A stretch of DNA of 64,000 nt. Source: MPNP01 sp026709725. GTDB lineage: Bacteria; Pseudomonadota; Alphaproteobacteria; Rhodobacterales; Rhodobacteraceae. The notes under the pieces were generated by a model. It saw only the letters and a list, made by a program, of their open reading frames with translations, did not search any database and was not told the origin of the DNA. Below, one piece after another: positions 19,006-27,884 of the stretch. The number at the start of each line of letters is the position of its first letter. Within the stretch, counting starts at the first letter, position 1. The translations under genes were made by a program, and so were the position numbers. The DNA is taken from positions 2,976,001 through 3,040,000 of the forward strand of contig OZ241384.1 of NCBI GenBank assembly GCA_965200805.1, written 5' to 3'.

Positions 19006-19653
19006 TCAGTCGACGGCCCCCCGCTGTCTGGCATAGTCACCGACAACCGCCTTGAGATGCTCCATATGCTCACCCTCGAAAAAATGACCGGCACCGGCGA
19101 CAGTATGGTGGACGATATCCGAGTTGTCCTGGGCAATGAGCTTTTCTGCCAGTTTTGCGACCTTCTCGGGGTTGGCAACGCGGTCTTTCCCGCCGTGAAC
19201 AATCAGTCCGGGTGATGTGCATGGCGCCAGAAAGCTGAAATCAAACATCTCGACCGGTGGCGCGATTGACACGAACTCCGTGATCTCCGGACGCCGCATC
19301 ATGAGTTGCATGCCGATATAGGCGCCGAACGAGAAACCGACGATCCAGCACTTGCGGCAGTGAGGATGACGGGAGTAGAGCCAGTCAAGGACCACTGTGG
19401 CATCCGAAAGTTCACCGATTTCGTCCAGGCTTTCTCCCTGTGACCGGCCAACCCCCCGAAAGTTGAAGCGCAGGACTGTAAAGCCCAGATCATGAAGATG
19501 ATAGAAAAGGTAGTAGATGACCTTGTTGTTCATTGTCCCGCCGTAACGCGGATGGGGATGGAGAAACATGGCGACAGGAGCATCACGCGATCCAATCTGC
19601 TGATAGCGGCCCTCCAGCCGTCCGGCGGGTCCTGAAAGCATCTGTTCGGGCAT
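19006..19653 (-). CDS. Alpha/beta hydrolase of the small conserved type
   Basis: 215 residues. The alpha/beta-hydrolase features are HPHPRYGGTMNNKV at the oxyanion region, the nucleophile elbow VGFSFGAYIG (G-x-S-x-G), an acidic residue near VHGGKDRV, and the catalytic His in VAGAGHFFEG. This compact family is widespread in alphaproteobacteria, with no established substrate. It is transcribed away from the SUF locus; its 5' end faces the iscR-like gene. Confidence 0.85.
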   Translation of the reverse strand: MPEQMLSGPAGRLEGRYQQIGSRDAPVAMFLHPHPRYGGTMNNKVIYYLFYHLHDLGFTVLRFNFRGVGRSQGESLDEIGELSDATVVLDWLYSRHPHCRKCWIVGFSFGAYIGMQLMMRRPEITEFVSIAPPVEMFDFSFLAPCTSPGLIVHGGKDRVANPEKVAKLAEKLIAQDNSDIVHHTVAGAGHFFEGEHMEHLKAVVGDYARQRGAVD

Positions 19654-19954
19654 GGGCTCCTCCTGAATATGTTTTCGGCTCCCGGAGTCCCGTTACGGGA
19701 TCCGGGGCGGGAAATAAATATGCAAATCGGCGGGGCGGGGCGAAACGGTGTCTGCCGGAGTTTCTTCCCGCTTGCCGCCTCCCTGACCGGGTGGAATATT
19801 CGATCGAATTGCGGGGGATTATGACCCTTGCTAAAAGTCAGCCATGGGAGAATCGCTCCCATTGGGCACGGATATCTTTGTGCCGCCCAGTCCCGTATGC
19901 TAAAGATCCGGTGAGTTCTGCAATGGTTCTGATGGATTCCGGTTGGTCGTACAT
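19654..19954. promoter_or_regulatory. Divergent intergenic region between hydrolase and SUF operon
   Basis: About 300 bases holding the promoters for the hydrolase (leftward) and the SUF operon (rightward). I see no strong -35/-10 pair and no unambiguous palindromic operator. An iron-responsive site would be expected here from family knowledge but I cannot point to one. Confidence 0.4.
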
Positions 19955-20410
19955 ATGAAGCTCAGTACCAAAGGTCGCTATGCTGTTGTCGCGCTTTCGG
20001 ATCTTGTTCTGGAGGGCGGCAGTGATTATGTCCGCCTTTCGGAGATTGCCAAGCGGCAGAATATCTCCCAGCAATATCTCGAACAGCTGTTCGTCAAACT
20101 GCGGCGGACAGGAATTGTTGAATCATCGCGCGGACCCCGTGGAGGCTACCGGCTCTCGCGTCCGCCGGAGCATGTCAACATCTCCGAAATCCTCCTGGCT
20201 GTCGATGAGTCGATCGGGAAGCCGGTGCTGGGCAAGCGGACCGGCACAATGAGTGGCAGCCAGGCTCAATCGCTGGCCAATCGCCTCTGGGAAAGTCTTT
20301 CGGCACAGGTCTATGTCCATCTTCACAATATTACACTGCTGGATATTGTAACGAACGGCATTTCGCCCTGTCCCGCCGTTCCCAATCTTCTCAAGATTGT
20401 GGATGAATGA
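19955..20410 (+). CDS. Rrf2/IscR-family regulator of the SUF operon, lacking the usual three-cysteine cluster
   Basis: 151 residues from ATG 19955 (MKLSTKGRYAVVAL); a TTG at 19943 is less likely. The winged-helix domain is clear in NISQQYLEQLFVKLR and SSRGPRGGYRLSRP. IscR normally ligates a [2Fe-2S] cluster with three closely spaced Cys around residues 92-106. Here the equivalent segment (SIGKPVLGKRTGTMSGSQ) has none, and the only Cys is near the C-terminus (ISPCPAVPN). Single-Cys IscR proteins are known in Rhodobacter, where they still respond to iron. It overlaps the desulfurase gene by 4 nt and probably controls the operon. Confidence 0.88.
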   Translation: MKLSTKGRYAVVALSDLVLEGGSDYVRLSEIAKRQNISQQYLEQLFVKLRRTGIVESSRGPRGGYRLSRPPEHVNISEILLAVDESIGKPVLGKRTGTMSGSQAQSLANRLWESLSAQVYVHLHNITLLDIVTNGISPCPAVPNLLKIVDE

Positions 20411-21474
20411 CACCCGATCGGATCTATCTGGACTGGAATGCGACAGCACCTCTCGCAGCGGCCGCCAGGGCGGCGGTCCATCATGCCCTGGATACGGTTG
20501 GAAATCCATCATCAATCCATACCGAAGGGCGTCAGGCCCGTGCCATTGTCGATCAGGCCCGACAGGATCTTGCTGACGCGGTCGGGGCTGACCCGATGGA
20601 AATCACCTTTACATCCGGTGCCACTGAGTCAGCGGCCCTGACCCTTGCCGGTCGTGACTTGCAGTCTGCTGCAATTGAACACGACTGTATTTCCGCATGG
20701 ACACACACAACGCTTTCGGTTGATACCGTTGGCCGTGTGACCGTTCCTGATCCTGCGAGAAGCTGTCTTCAGGCAGCCAACGGAGAAACCGGTGTTCTGC
20801 AGACGCTCCCATCCGGCATCGCCGTTTCCGATGCGACCCAGGCATTTGGCAAGATTCCCCTCAGGGCGGCAAGAGATGCCGCATCACAGCTTCTGCTCTC
20901 GGCACACAAGATCGGCGGCCCGAAGGGCGTGGGTGCCATCGTGGGCCAGCTTGATGAGGACGGTCACTTCCGAATCTGGGGTGGCGGGCAGGAGTTTGGG
21001 CGTCGCTCAGGAACGGAAAACATTGCCGGGATCGCCGGTTTTGGCGCAGCATCAAGAATGGCCGCCGCCCAGGTCCGTGATGGCATCTGGCAGGAAATTC
21101 AGGCCCTGCGGGACCGACTCGAAGTCCTGTTGCAGGAGGTCGCAGGGGCGGTTGTGCTCATCGGTGCGGGGCCGGAGAGACTGCCCAACACGACATGCTT
21201 TGCCCTGCCTGGCTGGAAGGGATCAACGCAGGTCATTGAGATGGATCTTGCCGGCTATGCCATATCGGCCGGCTCAGCCTGCGCATCCGGCAAGGTTGCC
21301 CCAAGCAGTGCACTCAGGGCGATGCGGGTTCCTGACGAGATTGCAGAATGCAGTGTCCGGATCTCCCTGGGACCCGGAATCATCTGGCCGCAGCTTGAAG
21401 CATTTGCGACTGAATGGGGCCGGAAATCGCGTCGCCGTGTGCAGGAAGCCGGGGCTGCAGGGGCCTCCCCCTGA
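20407..21474 (+). CDS. Cysteine desulfurase (IscS/NifS-like, class V aminotransferase)
   Basis: 355 residues, starting inside the stop of the regulator gene (ATGA). It is a PLP enzyme that takes sulfur from cysteine for Fe-S assembly. Visible motifs are YLDWNATAP at the start, ITFTSGATES, LLSAHKIGGPKGVGAI with the PLP Lys, RSGTENIAGIAGFG, and SAGSACASGK with the catalytic Cys loop. It is a group I (IscS-like) enzyme, distinct from the SufS gene at 26664, so this locus carries two desulfurases, as is usual in alphaproteobacterial suf operons. Confidence 0.93.
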   Translation: MTPDRIYLDWNATAPLAAAARAAVHHALDTVGNPSSIHTEGRQARAIVDQARQDLADAVGADPMEITFTSGATESAALTLAGRDLQSAAIEHDCISAWTHTTLSVDTVGRVTVPDPARSCLQAANGETGVLQTLPSGIAVSDATQAFGKIPLRAARDAASQLLLSAHKIGGPKGVGAIVGQLDEDGHFRIWGGGQEFGRRSGTENIAGIAGFGAASRMAAAQVRDGIWQEIQALRDRLEVLLQEVAGAVVLIGAGPERLPNTTCFALPGWKGSTQVIEMDLAGYAISAGSACASGKVAPSSALRAMRVPDEIAECSVRISLGPGIIWPQLEAFATEWGRKSRRRVQEAGAAGASP

Positions 21475-21834
21475 ATCCCGCAGGGGTGGCGCATCAGGGA
21501 GGCCCGGATCAACGACCGGAGATGCGGGAGGAAAGATTGCAGCATTGATAATCGGGGTGTTGTTTTTTTTGAGACTGAACCTATACAGGCTCCCGTATCG
21601 GGATGCGCGGTATCAGTTGCGAGGCAAAACATTGACAGACGCCTTGCAACAGGCGGCGCGAATACCCAAGTAGGCTTTGGAATTGATCAAGATATCGAAT
21701 GACCTCACCAACGGAGCGACATGCGCACAGGAAGCATGCCGGTGCGGGGTGGTCTCGGGATCTTTCGGCATGACTGAGATCCTGTGGGGCAACCTCGGCA
21801 GGCGGGGCACGGTCATCCTGACTTTGGAGAGTTC
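21475..21834. promoter_or_regulatory. Intergenic gap in SUF operon with possible internal promoter
   Basis: About 360 bases before sufB. It contains a run of eight T (around 21562-21569) and a TTGACA-like hexamer at about 21632 that could be a -35 box, but I see no good -10 at the right distance. A secondary promoter for sufB is plausible but unproven. No gene is supported here. Confidence 0.35.
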
Positions 21835-23352
21835 ATGATGGATAACATCGAGATCCGTGAAGGTGTTGACGCAGAGACCGTATCCACGGTGCGGGCCGTC
21901 GGCGAGCGCTACAAGCACGGTTGGGAGACCGATATTGAGACGGAATTTTGTCCAAAGGGCATCAACCGTGACATTGTCAGACTGATCTCATCCAAGAACG
22001 ATGAACCTGAGTGGATGACCGAATGGCGACTGAGAGCCTTTGCACGCTGGGAGGGAATGCAGGAGCCTGAGTGGGCCATGGTCAACTATCCCAGGATTGA
22101 CTACCAGGATCAGTATTACTACGCCAAGCCAAAGGGTATGCGGGAGCGGCCAAAGTCGCTTGACGATGTTGACCCGAAACTCATCGCAACCTATGAAAAA
22201 CTCGGTATCCCCCTGCGTGAACAGATGGTTCTTGCCGGCGTTGAGGGTGCTGCGGGCACACCGGCTGATGCCCGGAAAGTGGCTGTGGATGTCATCTTTG
22301 ACTCGGTATCGCTGGGAACGACCTTCAAGGATGAGCTGGATAGGGCGGGCGTTATCTTCTGCCCGATCTCCGAGGCAATCCGCAACCACCCGGAACTTGT
22401 GAAAAAGTATCTCGGCAGTGTGGTGCCGATCACCGACAACTACTTTGCCACACTGAATTCGTCCGTCTTTTCTGACGGATCCTTTGTCTATGTCCCCCCC
22501 GGGGTTCGCTGCCCGATCGAACTGTCGACATATTTTCGCATCAATGCCGAAAACACCGGTCAGTTTGAGCGGACGCTGATCATTGCCGACAAGGGGTCCT
22601 ATGTCAGCTATCTCGAAGGGTGCACAGCCCCCCAGCGCGACACCAATCAGCTGCATGCCGCCGTTGTTGAGCTGGTGGCCCTTGACGATGCGGAAATCAA
22701 GTACTCAACCGTTCAGAACTGGTTCCCGGGTGACGAGGAGGGTCGGGGCGGCATCTACAACTTCGTGACCAAACGGGCTGATTGTCGGGGGGATCGGTCC
22801 AAGGTGATGTGGACACAGGTTGAAACCGGATCAGCCGTGACCTGGAAATACCCGTCCTGCATCCTGCGCGGCGAGGACAGCAGCGGCGAATTCTATTCAA
22901 TTGCCATCACCAACAACCTCCAGCAGGCTGACACGGGCACAAAGATGGTTCATCTGGGTGCCAATTCCCGCTCCCGGATCGTCTCAAAGGGCATCTCGGC
23001 CGGCAGGGCGCAGAACACCTATCGCGGTCTGGTCTCGGTCCATCCCCGTGCCGGGAATTGCCGGAACCACACCCAGTGTGACAGCCTGCTGATCGGCAGT
23101 TCATGCGGTGCCCATACCGTGCCGTATATCGAGGTCAAAAACAACAGTTCCCGCGTTGAGCATGAGGCAACAACCTCAAAGGTCGATGATGATCAGCTCT
23201 TCTACTGCCGTCAACGCGGTATGGATGAAGAGGAAGCCGTTGCGCTTGTGGTCAATGGGTTTTGCCGGGATGTGCTGCAGGAACTCCCGATGGAGTTTGC
23301 AATGGAGGCACGGCAACTTGTGGCCATCTCGCTCGAAGGGTCTGTCGGATGA
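21835..23352 (+). CDS. sufB: Fe-S cluster scaffold subunit SufB
   Basis: About 505 residues; ATG 21835 and 21838 are tandem and GGAGA lies 4-7 nt upstream, so the longer frame from 21784 is rejected. SufB with SufC and SufD builds Fe-S clusters. Family hallmarks are KNDEPEWMTEWRLRA, the beta-helix core with VPPGVRCPIELSTYFRIN, YLEGCTAPQRDTNQLHAAVV, and the C-terminal SRVEHEATTSKVDDDQLFY. Length agrees with alphaproteobacterial SufB. It is followed by sufC after 62 nt. Confidence 0.97.
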   Translation: MMDNIEIREGVDAETVSTVRAVGERYKHGWETDIETEFCPKGINRDIVRLISSKNDEPEWMTEWRLRAFARWEGMQEPEWAMVNYPRIDYQDQYYYAKPKGMRERPKSLDDVDPKLIATYEKLGIPLREQMVLAGVEGAAGTPADARKVAVDVIFDSVSLGTTFKDELDRAGVIFCPISEAIRNHPELVKKYLGSVVPITDNYFATLNSSVFSDGSFVYVPPGVRCPIELSTYFRINAENTGQFERTLIIADKGSYVSYLEGCTAPQRDTNQLHAAVVELVALDDAEIKYSTVQNWFPGDEEGRGGIYNFVTKRADCRGDRSKVMWTQVETGSAVTWKYPSCILRGEDSSGEFYSIAITNNLQQADTGTKMVHLGANSRSRIVSKGISAGRAQNTYRGLVSVHPRAGNCRNHTQCDSLLIGSSCGAHTVPYIEVKNNSSRVEHEATTSKVDDDQLFYCRQRGMDEEEAVALVVNGFCRDVLQELPMEFAMEARQLVAISLEGSVG

Positions 23353-23414
23353 TGGGCTGGCGCGGTCATGCGGATGACCCACGGGATACAGAAGGGTAAT
23401 GTTGGGATAATGAT

Positions 23415-24167
23415 GTGTTAGAAATCAAAAATTTGCATGCTGTCCTCGAAGAGACCGAAACGCCGATCATCAAGGGGTTCAATCTGGCGGTTCCGACCGG
23501 TGAGGTTCATGCCATCATGGGCCCCAATGGCTCGGGAAAGTCAACGCTGTCATATGTCCTGGCAGGACGTGATGGCTATGAGGTCACCGATGGTTCGGTA
23601 ACGCTTGCGGGTGAGGATCTCCTTGAACTCGAGCCTGAGGAACGGGCGGCGATGGGCATCTTCCTGGCATTTCAGTATCCGGTCGAGATTCCGGGGGTCG
23701 GGAATCTGACATTTCTGCGAACGGCCCTGAATGCCCAGCGCAAGGCACGCGGTGAGGAGGCGGTCAGCTCGGCGGATTTTCTTCGCATTGTTCGCAGCAA
23801 GGCTGAAACTCTGGCCATCAACCCCGATCTGCTGCAGCGATCGGTCAATGACGGATTCTCCGGCGGAGAAAAGAAACGCAACGAAATCCTGCAAATGGCG
23901 ACGCTGGAACCGCGGTTCTGCATTCTTGATGAGACGGATTCCGGTCTTGATATTGATGCCCTGAAACAGGTTGCCGCGGGCGTCAATTCCCTGCGGGATC
24001 CAGCACGCGGTTTTCTTGTCATTACCCATTATCAACGCCTTCTTGACTATATCGTGCCGGATCAGGTCCATATCATGGTCGGCGGCCGGATCGCCCGCTC
24101 CGGTGGACCCGAACTTGCCCGGAAGGTCGAAAAAGAAGGGTATGCATCCATCCGGGCGGCGGCATGA
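23415..24167 (+). CDS. sufC: SufC ATPase of the Fe-S assembly complex
   Basis: 250 residues, GTG start at 23415 (MLEIKNLHAVLEETET). An ABC-type soluble ATPase that binds SufB and SufD. It has Walker A GPNGSGKSTLSYVLAG, the SufC-specific FLAFQYPVEIPGV, signature FSGGEKKRNEILQM and Walker B FCILDETDSGLDIDAL. Every feature matches the family, and it sits between sufB and sufD. Confidence 0.97.
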   Translation: MLEIKNLHAVLEETETPIIKGFNLAVPTGEVHAIMGPNGSGKSTLSYVLAGRDGYEVTDGSVTLAGEDLLELEPEERAAMGIFLAFQYPVEIPGVGNLTFLRTALNAQRKARGEEAVSSADFLRIVRSKAETLAINPDLLQRSVNDGFSGGEKKRNEILQMATLEPRFCILDETDSGLDIDALKQVAAGVNSLRDPARGFLVITHYQRLLDYIVPDQVHIMVGGRIARSGGPELARKVEKEGYASIRAAA

Positions 24168-24252
24168 TGATCCATACGATGCCAGGCGCACACCATGGGA
24201 TTCCGGCCATGCACCATGGCTCTGCCATTTGGCTGACGGACCCGGACGGCTC

Positions 24253-25491
24253 ATGAGCAGGCTTGCCGACTGGGCCCGGAAGGCCCGGGCTGATGCCGGG
24301 GACAGGCTGGCTGCGCATGGATGGCCGGAGGCGGGGATTGAATACTGGAAATTCACCCCGCCGGGCGACCTTGTGCACAGGGCCCGCGAATTTGCCGATA
24401 CCGGCGCAGCCGGGGCCGGAGCGCCTGCGGACCGGGGCGGCATGCTTCGGAGGCATCTGTCGCGTTCGGCCCTGACTGTCCACGATCTTGCCGCTCCGGG
24501 CCAGGACCCCGTCGCCCGGTGCTCAATTGCGCCCCTGGCCGCGATTGCGGCGACGGATGAGAGCTGGGCCCGTGATATCTACGGTCAGCTCGAAGGTGCC
24601 AGCCACGAACATGTGCCGAGGCACCTGGCGTGTTTCAACACGGCCCATGCTGTCGATGGCTACGGAATCCATGCAACCGGCCCCGTCGAGCCAATCCTTC
24701 TCATTGATTACGGCAGGGAGAGCTCTGATCGATTGGCATTGCATCGCAATGTCGTTCGTGTTGAAGCGGATGGCAATGCGACAATGCTGGAATTCGGCGC
24801 ATCATCACAGGCCATCAACCGGGTCCTCGAAGTGGATATCGCCGCCGGTGGCACCTTTCATCATGTTCAGGTTCAGGACTTCGACGCTCTCAAGTCAGGC
24901 ATCACCTACATTTTTGCCCGGCTCGGGGCCGGAGCCTGCTTCAAGTCATTCACGATATCGACAGGGCAGGCCCTGTGCCGCAACGAAAGCTTTGTAACCC
25001 TGGCGGGTGCCGGGGGACGTGCCCATATTGCCGGTGCTGCGGTCGGGGGCAGTGGCTTCCATCACGATGACACGGTGTTCGTGACACATGATGCACCGGA
25101 TTGCGAGAGTCGGCAGGTCTTCAAGAAAGTTCTCAACGATGGTGCTGTCGGTGTGTTCCAGGGCAAGATCCTCGTTAACCCGGATGCCCAGAAAACGGAT
25201 GGGTACCAGTTGAGCCAGGCACTCCTGATGGATGATTCCAGCCAGTTTCTGGCCAAGCCGGAACTGGAAATCTATGCCGATGATGTGGCCTGCTCGCACG
25301 GATCAACCTGCGGCAGCCTTGAACCGGACTCGCTGTTCTATCTGCGGTCACGCGGGATTCCGCTCGGGGAGGCACGTGACATTCTGGCTCTCGGGTTTCT
25401 GAACGAAGCGCTGCGGGAAGTCGAGCATGCGGGAATTGCAGACATTCTGAATACACTCCTGGCCCGTTGGCTGATCAGGGGCCGGGGATGA
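24253..25491 (+). CDS. sufD: SufD, Fe-S assembly scaffold subunit
   Basis: About 412 residues from ATG 24253 (MSRLADWARKARADAGDRLA). The frame is open earlier but overlaps sufC in a different frame. The N-terminus includes the family motif GIEYWKFTPPGDL (YxKYTP-like). The C-terminal beta-helix is very well conserved: FQGKILVNPDAQKTDGYQLS, SQFLAKPELEIYADDVACSHG and LFYLRSRGIPLGEARDIL. It pairs with SufB in the SufBCD complex. Its TGA overlaps the ATG of the next gene by 4 nt. Confidence 0.96.
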   Translation: MSRLADWARKARADAGDRLAAHGWPEAGIEYWKFTPPGDLVHRAREFADTGAAGAGAPADRGGMLRRHLSRSALTVHDLAAPGQDPVARCSIAPLAAIAATDESWARDIYGQLEGASHEHVPRHLACFNTAHAVDGYGIHATGPVEPILLIDYGRESSDRLALHRNVVRVEADGNATMLEFGASSQAINRVLEVDIAAGGTFHHVQVQDFDALKSGITYIFARLGAGACFKSFTISTGQALCRNESFVTLAGAGGRAHIAGAAVGGSGFHHDDTVFVTHDAPDCESRQVFKKVLNDGAVGVFQGKILVNPDAQKTDGYQLSQALLMDDSSQFLAKPELEIYADDVACSHGSTCGSLEPDSLFYLRSRGIPLGEARDILALGFLNEALREVEHAGIADILNTLLARWLIRGRG

Positions 25492-26081
25492 GTCTTGCCG
25501 GGGATTTTATACGGTTCCATCATCAACCCGGAGCCGTCTTCCGTCATCGTCTTGCCACAAGCAGTGAGTCGGATGCCTTTGCTGTCCTTATCCTGGCACT
25601 CCTCATCTCCTTTCTCGGCCGCATCCCCGGGGTGGCCCTGACATCGCAGTCCTCGGGCGCTGCACTCGCCCCATCTCTTGCCGCCACCTTTGTTGGCGGC
25701 GTTCTTTTCGGCGCTCTTTTTTTCTATGCGCTTGCTGCACTCTTCCGGTGTTTCATACGCGGCCCTGACCCGGGCCTGCAGGCCCGGAATATCCTTTTCT
25801 GGACTCTTGTCGTGCTTGCACCCTGGGGACTGGCTGTCAATCTCCTGACGGCCTACATTGCGATCCCTGCCATCCGGATATCCTTCTGGGCTCTTTTGGG
25901 GGGTGCATTCGGTCTGATGCTCATTGCCGGCTCTCTCGCGACGCGTGCACATCACACCGACACCTCACGGAACATCGGAGCCCCCGTCGGTCATGCGGCG
26001 GCCGGTTGCCCCACAACAGATCAGCCCGTGACGGCGCGTCCCGGCGCCGAGGTGGGGCCATCGCAAGCGGCAGGATCATGA
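25488..26081 (+). CDS. YIP1-family membrane protein, first of two
   Basis: 197 residues starting at ATG 25488 within the sufD stop. Four or five membrane segments are evident (AFAVLILALLISFLGRIPGV, FVGGVLFGALFFYALAALFR, ILFWTLVVLAPWGLAVNLL, FWALLGGAFGLMLIAGSLA). The C-terminal 35 residues are polar and probably cytoplasmic. YIP1-like proteins between sufD and sufS are known in alphaproteobacteria but have no assigned job. It overlaps the next YIP1 gene by 4 nt (ATGA). Confidence 0.8.
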   Translation: MSLAGDFIRFHHQPGAVFRHRLATSSESDAFAVLILALLISFLGRIPGVALTSQSSGAALAPSLAATFVGGVLFGALFFYALAALFRCFIRGPDPGLQARNILFWTLVVLAPWGLAVNLLTAYIAIPAIRISFWALLGGAFGLMLIAGSLATRAHHTDTSRNIGAPVGHAAAGCPTTDQPVTARPGAEVGPSQAAGS

Positions 26082-26671
26082 TGCAGCCTCTCATTGCACT
26101 GGCCCGGCTTTCCTTCAGAGCGCCCCGCGCGGCAACGCGTCAGCTGCTCGGCATGAACCTGTCGAATTCACAACTGCTTGAGTTTGCGATGCTCAGCATT
26201 GCTCTCAACACGCTGATCGCGCACAGCCAGTCATTGTTTGCTCTGGACCAGGTGGCGCCTGATGCTGTTGATGAGATGCCGCCGGTCATCGAATTCACAC
26301 CGTTCATGACGTTTGGCGTTGATTTCATTCTGATGGCTGCAAGTGTCCTTGCCGTCTATCTTGTCGGCAGGATGTTTGGCGGCACAGGAACCCTGCGCGA
26401 CTCGGTGCTGATCAATGCGTGGATGCACTACGTGATGATCGTGGTCCTGCTTGCGATTCAATTGCTTGCCCTTCTCATTCCGGGGATGGGTTTTGTCGGC
26501 GTTCTGCTGGCTGTTGGAATCTTCCTCTATCTTCTGTGCAATTTTGTGGCGGAAATGCATGGCTTCAAATCGCCTTGGTCTGTCCTTTTCGGAACCGTTG
26601 CCGTGACACTGGTCCTCTCATTCATCATCACGTTCTTTTTTCTGACCGGAACGACAGTCACAAATGTTTGA
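26078..26671 (+). CDS. YIP1-family membrane protein, second of two
   Basis: 197 residues from tandem ATGs at 26078 (MMQPLIALARLSFRAP), the same length as its neighbour. About five membrane helices can be read (including VDFILMAASVLAVYLVGRMF and VTLVLSFIITFFFLTGT). Shared architecture and position suggest it is a diverged partner or paralogue of the preceding gene, so a heteromeric membrane complex is possible (inference). It overlaps sufS by 8 nt and is clearly part of the operon. Confidence 0.8.
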   Translation: MMQPLIALARLSFRAPRAATRQLLGMNLSNSQLLEFAMLSIALNTLIAHSQSLFALDQVAPDAVDEMPPVIEFTPFMTFGVDFILMAASVLAVYLVGRMFGGTGTLRDSVLINAWMHYVMIVVLLAIQLLALLIPGMGFVGVLLAVGIFLYLLCNFVAEMHGFKSPWSVLFGTVAVTLVLSFIITFFFLTGTTVTNV

Positions 26672-27884
26672 CATCGAAAAAATCCGCCAGGATTTCCCGA
26701 TTCTCAAACGGAAAATCAATAACAACCGGCTGATTTATTTCGATAATGGTGCCTCGGCTCAAAAACCCCGGTCAGTGCTGGATGCAATGCAGCTGGCCTA
26801 TAGCGAAGAGTATGCCAACGTGCATCGGGGGCTGCATTATCTTTCCAATCTGGCGACCGACAGGTACGAGGCCGTACGCGGCAAACTGGCTGCATTTCTG
26901 AATGCCGGACAGCCTGAGGAGATCATCTACACAACGGGCACAACGATGGGGATCAATCTGGTTGCCTATGGATGGGGTCTCCCGAACCTGCAGGCTGATG
27001 ACGAGATTCTTCTGACCGTTCTGGAACATCATGCCAACATCGTGCCGTGGCATTTTCTGCGTGAGCGCCTCGGCTGCCGCCTCATCTGGGTCGAATGTGA
27101 CGAGAAGGGGGATCTGGATCCCGAACGCATTCTTGCCTCGGTCACGGATCGAACAAAACTGATTGCCATCACCCAGACATCCAATGTCCTCGGCACCATC
27201 ATTGATATTCCGGCGATAACATCCGTGACCCGGGAACGCGACATTCCCGTCCTCGTCGATGCCTCACAATCAGCCGTTCACATGCCGCTTGATGTTCAGG
27301 CCCTCGGCGTCGACTTTCTTGTCCTGACCGGCCACAAGCTTTACGGCCCCTCGGCGTCAGGTGCCCTGTATCTCAATAGCGCCCGCATGGACGAATGCCA
27401 GCCATTTCTTGGCGGTGGAAATATGATCGCCGAGGTCAGTCGCCTGAATGTGACCTATGCCGCACCGCCGCACCGCTATGAAGCGGGCACCCCACCGATT
27501 GTCCCCATCATTGGCCTTGGCGCTGCCATTGACTATGTCACGTCGCTGGGCATGGATGCCATCTGCAGTTGGGAACAGACTCTTATCGAGCATGCTGACC
27601 AGACCCTCGGCGCGCTCGAGTGGCTGACTCTCTCCGGTCGGCCCGGAAACAAGGCGGCAATCTATTCGTTTCTCATTGATGGTCCCGCCCATGCCCACGA
27701 TCTTTCAACGATCCTTGACCAGCAGGGTATCGCTGTGCGGGCTGGTCATCACTGCGCCCAGCCCCTGATGGATTTTCTCGGTTTGACGGCCACGTGCCGG
27801 GCCTCACTGGCACTCTACAACACCAAGGAAGAAATTGATCAGCTGGCCGAGGGGTTGGAGACATGTCATCGTCTCCTGCAGTGA
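26664..27884 (+). CDS. sufS: Cysteine desulfurase SufS
   Basis: 406 residues. A class V PLP enzyme of group II that passes sulfur to the SUF scaffold. Key sequences are FPILKRKINNNRLIYFDNGASAQKP (N-terminal), TTGTTMGINLVAYGW, the PLP Lys in LTGHKLYGPSASGALYL, FLGGGNMIAEV, and the active-site Cys in VRAGHHCAQPLM. The full length and all motifs are intact. Its last 22 nt overlap the start of phoR, linking the SUF and phosphate-signalling genes in one transcript. Confidence 0.97.
   Translation: MFDIEKIRQDFPILKRKINNNRLIYFDNGASAQKPRSVLDAMQLAYSEEYANVHRGLHYLSNLATDRYEAVRGKLAAFLNAGQPEEIIYTTGTTMGINLVAYGWGLPNLQADDEILLTVLEHHANIVPWHFLRERLGCRLIWVECDEKGDLDPERILASVTDRTKLIAITQTSNVLGTIIDIPAITSVTRERDIPVLVDASQSAVHMPLDVQALGVDFLVLTGHKLYGPSASGALYLNSARMDECQPFLGGGNMIAEVSRLNVTYAAPPHRYEAGTPPIVPIIGLGAAIDYVTSLGMDAICSWEQTLIEHADQTLGALEWLTLSGRPGNKAAIYSFLIDGPAHAHDLSTILDQQGIAVRAGHHCAQPLMDFLGLTATCRASLALYNTKEEIDQLAEGLETCHRLLQ

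Noticed and set aside
20792..21673. 293-codon plus-strand frame
   Set aside because: It is an alternative frame of the cysteine desulfurase gene, rich in Arg/Pro/Ser as expected for a shadow.
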